The position numbers and the translations under genes were made by a program. From NCBI GenBank assembly GCA_020851075.1, contig JADZDL010000475.1, positions 1 through 38,276 of the forward strand: a DNA stretch of 38,276 bases. The letters run 5' to 3'. The notes under the pieces were generated by a model. That model was not told the DNA's origin and searched no databases. It worked only from the letters and a program-made list of their open reading frames with translations. Positions 22,924-29,290 of this stretch are shown here, piece by piece; position 1 is the first letter of the stretch, and every line of letters starts with the position of its first letter. Source of the DNA: Planctomycetota bacterium (GTDB taxonomy: Bacteria > Planctomycetota > UBA1135 > UBA2386).

Positions 22924-23308
22924 GATCGCGGTAGGGTGGTGGGGTGGTGGTGGACGGGAGGGATGCCTGGCAGGGTGTCGGCGAGCCGAAATAGTTCTGG
23001 GAAACGTGCAGGTTTCGTGAATTTCCTGCGGGCTGAGCCGGCCTGCTTGATTGCGCTGCTGCGGAAACGTAGCCGTCGAGTCTGGCTTGTCCAGCCCCTA
23101 TTCCACGGCGAGCGGCAGCCGTTCCGGGTCCCGCGTGCGAAGAAACCAGACCGGATCTGGTTTCGGGCGCAGGGTCTGCGACTATGGATGGCAGCAGGCT
23201 TACGTCGACCCGGGCCCCGGTTCCAAGGGAGCAAGGCGATCCTTCGATGCGGCCGGCATATTGGCTCAGGTCGTTCCGCGAGGGGCTCCTTGGGCGATGG
23301 AGGTGGCG
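22924..23308. other. Gene-poor stretch with a perfect 9-bp hairpin
   Basis: About 385 bases without a supportable gene. The start is G-rich (ggtggtgg runs). A perfect inverted repeat, GAAACCAGA (23142-23150) and TCTGGTTTC (23156-23164), encloses a five-base loop, 145 bases before the HEAT-protein start. It could be an operator or an mRNA stem. I see no confident promoter pair. An in-frame extension of the HEAT gene runs through part of this stretch but has no conserved content. Confidence 0.5.
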
Positions 23309-24451
23309 ATGCAGCAAGACCAGTTTGAAGTCCTGTTCTGTGACCTCTGCGGCACCTCGGTGCCCTTGGTTGACCTGGAGCGCGGGGTCGCAATCCGCCA
23401 CCAGGCCAAGACGATCGGGGCTTGCTGCCTCAACGTGCTTCGGCAGGGGGATTCGCCGCTAGCCAATCCTGGCACGCCGTCGGCGTCACCAGCCAGTCTG
23501 GCGACCGCTTCGCCGCGGGCGGGCGGTGGCGAGAGCCGGCTGTTGCCGATCGCGGTGTTCCTGCTGGCGGGCATGGCGGCGTTGGCGATCTTCCTTGACC
23601 AGAAGCTCGGTGCTCTGCAAGGGCAGGTGCGGACCAACCAGGAACAGACCGTGCAGGCGCAACGTTCCGACAGCGAGGTGCTGCAGAGTGTCGGCATGGC
23701 CATGGATGGGGTTGCCCGCAAGGCGGACCTGGACGCCCTCGCCGAGCGCGTGGTGGCCATGGAATCGGCGATGAAGGCGCACACAGACCAGGTGGCGCAG
23801 CAGGTCGAGACGATTCGCGCGGGGCTCGGCGCCGTGCAGCAGGATTCTCGCGCCTTGGTTGTGGCCTCGGTGGACTACCGGCCGATGTTTGATGAGCTTC
23901 GTATGCAGTTGCAGCGCCAGGCAACGGCGCTGGCTGATCTGCGTGCGTCGCCGATCTCGGTTGGGGCACCAGGATTTGGGGTACCAGGATCTGGGGCAGC
24001 TGGACCGGCGGAAGCAGCCGCTCCCGGTGCCCCGGTTGCCGACTCCCCGGAGGGACCGGCTCTGCCCGAGGCGCTCGCGGCCCAGGTGAAGAAGCTTGGC
24101 GACGCCGACGCCGCGGTGCGCTTCGAGGCCGTGGATGCGCTCATCAGCAGCAAGAACCTCGCGGTGCTGCCGAAGTTGCTGCCGATGGCTCGCGACAGCG
24201 ACTCCTTCGTGCGGCGCCTCACGATCGAAGGTCTGCGCGACTTCAAGCACAGTGACGCGGTCGAAGCATTGCTCGCGGCGCTTGCGGACACGGATGTCAG
24301 CGTCGCGGACACGGCCTGGAACTCGCTGAAGAAGCTCACGGGGCAGAAGATCCCGTTCGATGCCGCCGCGCCCAGCAAGGAGGCACGGCAGCGCGCCCAG
24401 CAGAAGTGGCAGGAGTGGTGGGAGAAGAACAAGGCCACGTTCGGCAGTTGA
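23309..24451 (+). CDS. Zinc-ribbon, single-TM, coiled-coil protein with C-terminal HEAT repeats
   Basis: A 380-residue protein that I do not recognise as a named family. Residues 9-45 hold a possible metal site (CDLCG, Cys11/14, and ACC, Cys39/40). A Ser/Pro/Ala linker leads to one TM helix (78-96, LLPIAVFLLAGMAALAIFL). A coiled coil (about 100-210) and a Gly/Pro/Ala linker follow. Two to three HEAT-like repeats (about 255-345, DADAAVRFEAVDALIS, DSFVRRLTIEGLRD, DVSVADTAWNSLKK) and a Trp-rich end (KWQEWWEKNKATF) close the protein. The HEAT part may bind partners across the membrane from the zinc ribbon. I chose the ATG at 23309 because GGAGG lies five bases before it; an ATG 12 bases earlier is the alternative. 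Confidence 0.82.
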   Translation: MQQDQFEVLFCDLCGTSVPLVDLERGVAIRHQAKTIGACCLNVLRQGDSPLANPGTPSASPASLATASPRAGGGESRLLPIAVFLLAGMAALAIFLDQKLGALQGQVRTNQEQTVQAQRSDSEVLQSVGMAMDGVARKADLDALAERVVAMESAMKAHTDQVAQQVETIRAGLGAVQQDSRALVVASVDYRPMFDELRMQLQRQATALADLRASPISVGAPGFGVPGSGAAGPAEAAAPGAPVADSPEGPALPEALAAQVKKLGDADAAVRFEAVDALISSKNLAVLPKLLPMARDSDSFVRRLTIEGLRDFKHSDAVEALLAALADTDVSVADTAWNSLKKLTGQKIPFDAAAPSKEARQRAQQKWQEWWEKNKATFGS

Positions 24452-24522
24452 GCAGGCGGTAGGACTTGCGGGGGCCCCGATTGCCTTGGCAGGGCCCGTG
24501 CCAGCGGCGAAATCGGCTCGAC

Positions 24523-24542
24523 GTAGCGATTGCACTCGCTAC
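24523..24542 (+). terminator. Perfect 7-bp stem-loop between the HEAT gene and pyk
   Basis: GTAGCGA (24523-24529) and TCGCTAC (24536-24542) form a perfect stem with loop TTGCAC, 72 bases past the HEAT-gene stop and 90 bases before pyk. No T-tract follows. It may end the HEAT transcript or be part of the pyk leader. Confidence 0.4.
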
Positions 24543-24632
24543 AACACTCGCCCCCTGATCGGCCCGGCGGACAGCATCTCCTCCCCGCGCCGCCCCCTCG
24601 CAACCCGTCCCCTGGAAACCTGGAGCTGATGC

Positions 24633-26075
24633 ATGGCGTGGCATAACCGCACCAAGATCGTGGCAACACTCGGTCCCGCGTCGAATAGCGACGCGATGGT
24701 CACCAAGCTGGTGCTGGCTGGCGTCGACGTCTTCCGGATCAACTGCGCACACATGGACCACGCTGGCATCGCCAGCACCGTCGAACGCGTGCGCCGGCTC
24801 GCCAAGAAGCACAATCGTGCGATCGGCATCCTGGCGGACTTGCAAGGCCCCAAGATCCGTGTCGGCAAGCTCAAAAACGCGGAGCCGATCTACCTGAAGC
24901 GCGGCAACGAAGTGGTCATCGATGTGACGCCCGGGGTGGTTGGCGAAGCCCAGCCGGACGGCACGGTCGTGATCGGTTCGGGCTACCGCGGCCTTGCGAC
25001 CGACGTGCGGCCCGGCGAGCGCATCCTGCTCGACGACGGCAACCTTGAGTTGCGCACGTTGTCCGTGAAGGGCTCGCGCATTCGCACGCGGGTCGTCTAC
25101 GGCGGCATGCTGCACCAGTTCAAGGGCATCAACCTGCCCGGCAGCAAGGTCTCCGCGGACTGCCTGTCGGCGAAGGACCTCAGCGACCTCGCGTCCGTCA
25201 TCGCCAACGAAGTCGACTTTGTCGCGCTGTCGTTCGTGCGCCATGCCGATGACGTGCTGGCGCTGCGCAAGCACATCGACAAGACCGGCTCGGACGTGCA
25301 GATCATCGCCAAGATCGAACGCCCCGAGGCCGTGAAGGACATCGTCAGCATTCTCGCCGTGGCCGATGGCCTCATGGTGGCTCGCGGTGACATGGGCGTC
25401 GAAATGGGCGCCGAAGCGGTGCCGCCCGTGCAGAAGCGCATCATCGAGTTGGCCAACCAGGCCCGGAAGCCTGTGATCACGGCGACCCAGATGCTCGAGT
25501 CGATGGTGCTCAACCCGCGCCCCACGCGCGCCGAAGCCTCCGACGTCGCCAACGCCATCTACGATGGAACCAGCGCCGTCATGCTGTCTGCCGAGACCGC
25601 GTCGGGCAAACATCCGGTGCGCAGCGTGCGCATCATGGAGAAGATCATCCGGACGGCCGAACGCGACGTCTACGCGGCGATCAGCGAACGCCGGCGCCGC
25701 ATGGGGGCGGCCGCGTCGTCGGTGACGTTGGCCACCGTGCGCGCCGCGGCCTACGCCGCCTACGAGGCCAATGCGCGGCTCATCGCCGTCTACACCGAGA
25801 CCGGCACCACCGCCCGCATGCTGGCTGGTGAGCGGCCGCCGACGCACATTCTGGCCTTTACGCCTTCGGTGCGGGCGATGCAGAAGCTGGCGCTCATCTG
25901 GGGCATCATCGCGAAGAAGATTCCGCCGGGCCGCACCAGCCACGAGTTGACCCTCAATGGCGACCGCATCATGCGGCAGGAAGGGCGGATCAAGACCGGC
26001 GATCGGATCGTCCAGATCGCCGGAACGATCCGCCAGAGCGGCTTGACCAACACCATGAGCATCCGGCAGATGTGA
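24633..26075 (+). CDS. pyk: Pyruvate kinase, predicted K+-independent type
   Basis: Catalyses PEP + ADP to pyruvate + ATP, the last glycolytic step. The 480 residues are of normal length. Visible motifs are RTKIVATLGPAS, KIERPEAVKDI with the catalytic Lys, the metal-binding MVARGDMGVEM, PVITATQMLESM and SDVANAIYDGTSAVMLSAETASG. In the ADP/K+ region the sequence is ADLQGPKIRVG. Lys at the position of rabbit Glu117, with Leu-Gln and Val at the linked positions, is the published signature of K+-independent pyruvate kinases. The usual NFSHG is NCAHM, so the K+-ligand Ser is Ala, which fits. The B domain (about 72-170) is present. The ATG at 24633 precedes the conserved start, though no strong Shine-Dalgarno site is seen. 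Confidence 0.96.
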   Translation: MAWHNRTKIVATLGPASNSDAMVTKLVLAGVDVFRINCAHMDHAGIASTVERVRRLAKKHNRAIGILADLQGPKIRVGKLKNAEPIYLKRGNEVVIDVTPGVVGEAQPDGTVVIGSGYRGLATDVRPGERILLDDGNLELRTLSVKGSRIRTRVVYGGMLHQFKGINLPGSKVSADCLSAKDLSDLASVIANEVDFVALSFVRHADDVLALRKHIDKTGSDVQIIAKIERPEAVKDIVSILAVADGLMVARGDMGVEMGAEAVPPVQKRIIELANQARKPVITATQMLESMVLNPRPTRAEASDVANAIYDGTSAVMLSAETASGKHPVRSVRIMEKIIRTAERDVYAAISERRRRMGAAASSVTLATVRAAAYAAYEANARLIAVYTETGTTARMLAGERPPTHILAFTPSVRAMQKLALIWGIIAKKIPPGRTSHELTLNGDRIMRQEGRIKTGDRIVQIAGTIRQSGLTNTMSIRQM

Positions 26076-26096
26076 TGCCGGAATCGTCGGGGGGGT

Positions 26097-26129
26097 GGGC
26101 CCGAGGCCCGCTGGCCCGGCTCGGGGCCC
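26097..26129 (+). terminator. Hairpin downstream of pyk
   Basis: GGGCCCGAG (26097-26105) pairs with CTCGGGGCCC (26120-26129) with one bulged G, 21 bases past the pyk stop. The stem is very stable but no T-tract follows. It lies before the candidate rplM promoter, as expected for a boundary between transcripts. Confidence 0.5.
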
Positions 26130-26169
26130 CGGAATCCGACCTTGTTGCCCGCCTCTTCGATTTCGTCCG

Positions 26170-26197
26170 TTGACACCACCCGTCCTCTCGCTAGCAT
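26170..26197 (+). promoter_or_regulatory. Sigma-70-like promoter for rplM-rpsI
   Basis: A perfect TTGACA (26170-26175) and TAGCAT (26192-26197) are separated by 16 bases. The predicted start of transcription is near 26204, leaving a leader of about 135 bases before the rplM ATG. This is the best promoter match I found in the window. Confidence 0.55.
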
Positions 26198-26212
26198 TCT
26201 CGCCCTCATTCT

Positions 26213-26242
26213 GGGCCCTGCCACGCAGGCTGCGGCAGGCCC
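26213..26242 (+). promoter_or_regulatory. Stem-loop in the rplM leader, candidate autoregulatory element
   Basis: GGGCC (26213-26217) pairs with GGCCC (26238-26242) and TGCC (26219-26222) with GGCA (26234-26237), with one bulged C. An inner GC/GC pair (26225-26226 with 26232-26233) closes a five-base loop. It starts about ten bases after the predicted transcription start. Ribosomal-protein leaders of this kind regulate L13 operons in Firmicutes; a similar role here is inference. Confidence 0.4.
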
Positions 26243-26338
26243 TTGTTGTGCAGTATCCATCGCCGCTTTGCGGTCCGGGTTCCGAGGCAGATTCGGCTCC
26301 TGGCCCGCATTCGCGACGATGCCCTTGGTAGGTTTCCC

Positions 26339-26812
26339 ATGACGAAGACGACCCTTGCCACTGTTGGCACCCGACACGCTGCGATGAACACCTGGCATGT
26401 CGTGGATGCTTCCGGCCGCACCCTCGGCCGGATGGCTACCGAGATTGCCACCCTCCTGATGGGCAAGCACCGCCCGGATTACACGCCCTACATGCTGGTG
26501 GGCGAAGGTGTGATCGTGATCAACGCCGACAAGGTGAAGGTCACCGGCAACAAGGCCGAGACGCGTGAATACACCTACTTCACGGGCTACCAGGGTGGCT
26601 TGCGCACCGTGAAGCTCGGCGACTACCTGGAGAAGGCCAGTGACGAACTGGTCCGCTTGTCCGTGCGGCGCATGCTGCCGAAGAACCAGCTGGCTCGCAA
26701 GATGATCAGCCGCCTCAAGGTCTACCGTGGCGAAAGCCACATGCACGCGGCCCAGAAGCCGACCGTGCAGACGCTGACCAAGGCGACACCCAAGAAGGGC
26801 GCCGCGAAGTAG
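26339..26812 (+). CDS. rplM: 50S ribosomal protein L13
   Basis: A large-subunit ribosomal protein, 157 residues. Recognisable segments are NTWHVVDASGRTLGRMATEIATLLMGKHRPDYTP, VIVINADKVKVTGNK, YFTGYQGGLR, the conserved VRRMLPKNQLARKMISRLKVYRG and HMHAAQKP. The ATG at 26339 gives the usual short lead-in (MTKTTLATVGTRHAA) before the conserved Trp; a longer in-frame reading from 26243 runs through the leader hairpin and is unlikely. A Lys/Ala-rich end (KATPKKGAAK) extends slightly beyond the E. coli protein. rpsI follows 68 bases later, the common bacterial L13-S9 order, so the two are probably one operon. Confidence 0.97.
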   Translation: MTKTTLATVGTRHAAMNTWHVVDASGRTLGRMATEIATLLMGKHRPDYTPYMLVGEGVIVINADKVKVTGNKAETREYTYFTGYQGGLRTVKLGDYLEKASDELVRLSVRRMLPKNQLARKMISRLKVYRGESHMHAAQKPTVQTLTKATPKKGAAK

Positions 26813-26820
26813 TTCGCGGT

Positions 26821-26864
26821 CCTACCAGCACCAACCTACCAGCACACGTACTACAGCACACGTA
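26821..26864 (+). repeat. Short direct repeats between rplM and rpsI
   Basis: CCTACCAGCAC occurs at 26821-26831 and 26835-26845, and AGCACACGTA at 26841-26850 and 26855-26864. The overlapping 10-11 base repeats fill most of the 68-base spacer. Their role is unknown; they may only be slippage products. Confidence 0.6.
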
Positions 26865-26880
26865 GACGAGGAATACCGAA

Positions 26881-27279
26881 GTGGCAGTCAACAATCCTTA
26901 TACCTGGGCCATCGGTCGTCGGAAGACGTCGGCCGCCCGCGTGCGTATCAAGCCGGGCACCGGCAAGTTCACGATCAACGGCAAGGAATTCGAGCAGTTC
27001 TTCGTGACGAACGACACGCGCCGTCAGGCGATGATGGCGCTCGACGTCACCGAGATGCGCAACAACTTCGACATCTGGGTCAACGTCCAGGGTGGCGGCA
27101 TCACGGGCCAGGCCGGTGCGGTGAGCCTCGGTGTCGCACGCGCCCTGCTGGTCGACAACCCCGGCATTGACAAGCTGCTGCGTGAGCACGGCCTGTTGAC
27201 GCGCGATTCGCGCGAAGTCGAACGCAAGAAGTACGGCCGCCACAAGGCGCGTCGTTCCACGCAGTTCAGCAAGCGCTGA
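26881..27279 (+). CDS. rpsI: 30S ribosomal protein S9
   Basis: A small-subunit ribosomal protein, 132 residues, whose C-terminal tail reaches the P-site tRNA. It has the usual YTWAIGRRKTSAARVRIKPGTGKFTINGKEFEQFF, VNVQGGGITGQAGAVSLGVARALL and LLTRDSREVERKKYGRHKARRSTQFSKR, ending in the invariant KR. It starts at a GTG preceded by GAGGA (26868-26872) at eight bases. It is co-transcribed with rplM. A strong hairpin with TTCG loop follows the stop. Nothing is unusual except the GTG start. Confidence 0.98.
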   Translation: MAVNNPYTWAIGRRKTSAARVRIKPGTGKFTINGKEFEQFFVTNDTRRQAMMALDVTEMRNNFDIWVNVQGGGITGQAGAVSLGVARALLVDNPGIDKLLREHGLLTRDSREVERKKYGRHKARRSTQFSKR

Positions 27280-27294
27280 GCCTGCGGTTTCGCC

Positions 27295-27312
27295 CCCGGG
27301 GTTCGCCCCGGG
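27295..27312 (+). terminator. Hairpin with TTCG loop after rpsI
   Basis: CCCGGGG (27295-27301), loop TTCG, CCCCGGG (27306-27312): a perfect seven-base-pair stem 15 bases past the rpsI stop. It is followed by GGAAAGG rather than a T-tract. It is the likely 3' end of the rplM-rpsI transcript, by termination or processing. Confidence 0.55.
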
Positions 27313-27460
27313 AAAGGGCAGCACTCGAGCCTCCGCGCCGTGTCGCACGGGCGCTGGTTCGTGGTTGCCAGCTCGCGCGAGCCCTATGCGCGCCCTTTGG
27401 TCGCGGGATAAGGCTCCATGGCGTTGGCGCCGCGGCGCGTTGGTCGCGCGCCTCGAGCGT

Positions 27461-27498
27461 GTGGTAGGAGCGCGTGGTAGGAGCGCGTGGTAGGAGCA
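27461..27498 (+). repeat. Three tandem 13-bp repeats directly before yebC, each with a ribosome-binding-like GGAG
   Basis: GTGGTAGGAGCGC occurs at 27461-27473 and 27474-27486, and a third copy (GTGGTAGGAGCA) at 27487-27498 runs into the yebC ATG. Each copy holds a GGAG core and a GTG. The period of 13 shifts the reading frame between copies. GGAG in the last copy is only two bases from the ATG and in the middle copy 15 bases, so no copy is ideally spaced. Confidence 0.8.
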
Positions 27499-28266
27499 AT
27501 GGCTGGCCACTCCCATTCCTCGAATATCAAGTTTCGCAAGGATCGCGTCGACGCCAAGCGCGCGGCCGCCTTTGCCAAACTCTCGCGCATGATCACCGTC
27601 GCCGCTCGCCAAGGGGGCGGCAGCCCGGATGGCAATCCGCGCCTCCGGCTCGCCCTCGAGAAGGCGCGCGTCTTGAGTCTGTCGCGGGACGCCATTGAGC
27701 GCGCGATCAAGAAGGGCACCGGCGAATCGGACCTCGGCGACTACGAGGAAGTCGTCTACGAGGGATATGGTCCAGGCGGGGTCGCCATGATGCTGGACAT
27801 CCTCACCGACAACCGGCACCGAACCGCTGCCGATGTCCGCATGCTCTTCGACAAGTATGGTGGCAACCTCGCTACCAATGGCGCGGTTGGCTGGATGTTT
27901 GAGCGGAAGGGCCGTTTTGCGGTCGATCCGGCGCCAAAGCAGGGGGAGCCACTCGGCGAGGATCGGTTGCTCGAAATCGTCATCGAGGTCGCCGCCGAGG
28001 ATCTGCGACAAGAGGGGGGAACGTTCGATATCCTCTGCGCGCCCACCGCGTTTGCGGAGGTCAAACAAGGCCTGGATCGGCTTGGTGTTCCCTTGCGCGC
28101 AGCAGAACTCGCGCACATTCCCACGCAGCGCACGGTCGTCGCCGATGCTGCCGTGGCGCTGCGCATCATCAAGCTCATCGATGCGCTCGAAGAGCACGAC
28201 GACGTGCAGAGCGTGTTCAGCAACGAAGATTTCTCGGACGAAGTGGCCAAGGCCCTGGAGGGGTAG
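27499..28266 (+). CDS. yebC: YebC/PmpR/TACO1-family protein
   Basis: A 255-residue member of the YebC family, first described as DNA-binding regulators and more recently, for some members, as factors that help ribosomes through proline-rich stretches. The conserved start MAGHSHSSNIKFRKDRVDAKRAAAFAKLSRMI is followed by NPRLRLALEKAR, the YEGYGPGGVAMMLDILTDNRHRTAADVR core, and GGNLATNGAVGWMFERKG. I chose ATG 27499 because family members begin MAGHS; a GTG four codons earlier in the third upstream repeat is possible. The next gene begins at the base after its stop, so the two are coupled. The tail of the poly(A) polymerase-like protein has proline runs, but a link is speculation. Confidence 0.94.
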   Translation: MAGHSHSSNIKFRKDRVDAKRAAAFAKLSRMITVAARQGGGSPDGNPRLRLALEKARVLSLSRDAIERAIKKGTGESDLGDYEEVVYEGYGPGGVAMMLDILTDNRHRTAADVRMLFDKYGGNLATNGAVGWMFERKGRFAVDPAPKQGEPLGEDRLLEIVIEVAAEDLRQEGGTFDILCAPTAFAEVKQGLDRLGVPLRAAELAHIPTQRTVVADAAVALRIIKLIDALEEHDDVQSVFSNEDFSDEVAKALEG

Positions 28267-29229
28267 ATGGAAGCAGTTTCTCGCTGGTTTTGGGTCGGGT
28301 CTCGAACCTTGGTCCTGCAGCAATTGAAGGCCGTTCTGGGCGAGCCACTGCCACTGCCTGCGGGTGGGCAGTTTGCCGCCGGCGACCTCGTCTGCATCGA
28401 CGCCGAGGCCTCGACGGCGGACTGTGCGACGTTGCCCGGCAAACACGTCTTCAGCGCGGTCCGCGGACTCAAGGAGCAGCGTGGTGTCGCGGTGTTCGTC
28501 GTGGTCGCCGACGACGATCGCATCGGGGTCCAGCTCGCGCGCTTCTGCCTCGCGGATGGTGTGCTGCGCTGGAATGGCGCCCGCCAGACACTCGATACCG
28601 AGGAGCTGGGCCGCGGCCGTGGGGATCGTAATCGACCGTCACTCGACGCGATGCTGGCCCGCCTGCAGGGGGAAGTCGCTGCGAGTGGGCGCGGTGAATC
28701 CACGGTCGAACGGCTGTTGCAGTTCGAACGCGAGGATTCGCTGCTCGTGCGCCTGCAAGATCCCGAAACGGGCCTCTTCGATGGCCCTTACGCGACGCTC
28801 AAGCTCGACGAAGAATGGAAGCGGGCGCGGCGGTTTCACCAGCCGTTGTCGCTGCTCCTGCTCGATCTGGGCCCGGGCCTCGCGCGCATGCCGGACGCTG
28901 CGCGCAAAGGGCTGCTGGCGGACGCTGCCGGCGTGTTCCTCAACGAGTGCCGCGACATCGACGTGCTGGCGCGATTCTCGCCGACGACCTTCCTGTTCTT
29001 GCTGCCTGGCACTGGTCCCGAGGGGGCCGAGGTGCTCGCGCGTCGAATGCTTGCCGCGCTGAAGACGAGGTTGCCGGGGGCGGAAGGGGTGCAGCCGGCC
29101 TGTGGGCTGGCCTCGGTGCCATCGAGCCAGATCACCGATCGCAAGGCTTTCCTGCTCATCGCCGAAGCCTGCCTGCGCCGCGCCCAGGGCCAGCCCGGGG
29201 ATGGCGGACTCTGCACGACTTGGCAATAG
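28267..29229 (+). CDS. Degenerate GGDEF-domain protein
   Basis: A 320-residue protein whose C-terminal half (about 164-310) follows the diguanylate-cyclase fold. DPETGLFDGPYATLKLDEEWKRARRFHQPLSLLLLDLG aligns with the start of GGDEF domains, and DVLARFSPTTFLFLLPGTGPEGAEVLARRMLAAL with the active-site hairpin. The signature GGDEF is replaced by SPTTF (238-242), so c-di-GMP synthesis is not expected; it may bind a nucleotide or a protein. The N-terminal 120 residues (VCIDAEAS, VAVFVVVADDD, CLADGVLRW) could be a receiver-like alpha/beta domain, but that is weak. It starts on the base after the yebC stop and precedes the FHA protein by 61 bases, perhaps belonging to the signalling cluster. Confidence 0.8.
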   Translation: MEAVSRWFWVGSRTLVLQQLKAVLGEPLPLPAGGQFAAGDLVCIDAEASTADCATLPGKHVFSAVRGLKEQRGVAVFVVVADDDRIGVQLARFCLADGVLRWNGARQTLDTEELGRGRGDRNRPSLDAMLARLQGEVAASGRGESTVERLLQFEREDSLLVRLQDPETGLFDGPYATLKLDEEWKRARRFHQPLSLLLLDLGPGLARMPDAARKGLLADAAGVFLNECRDIDVLARFSPTTFLFLLPGTGPEGAEVLARRMLAALKTRLPGAEGVQPACGLASVPSSQITDRKAFLLIAEACLRRAQGQPGDGGLCTTWQ

Positions 29230-29232
29230 TCA

Positions 29233-29290
29233 GCGGTACCTGCGCAAGGTCGCAGCTCCGGCCGCCCGTAGGTTCGGGCACGGTACCCGC
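29233..29290 (+). promoter_or_regulatory. Predicted three-way-junction RNA in front of the FHA gene
   Basis: GCGGTACC (29233-29240) pairs with GGTACC-GC (29282-29290, one bulged C). Inside it are TGCG/CGCA (29241-29244 with 29251-29254) and GCCCG/CGGGC (29264-29268 with 29275-29279). The structure fills the whole spacer and ends at the base before the ATG, so it could mask translation start. GC-rich sequence folds easily, so comparison with relatives is needed. Confidence 0.35.

Noticed and set aside
22673..23401. A 242-codon minus-strand frame across the gene-poor stretch
   Set aside because: It is Pro/Ser/Arg-rich without motifs, overlaps the start of the HEAT gene, and runs out of frame with the better-supported short membrane peptide.
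24452..24632. tRNA-like fold before pyk, suggested by the short stem at 24523-24542
   Set aside because: There is no T-loop, acceptor stem or anticodon arm of tRNA type; only one isolated stem-loop is supported.
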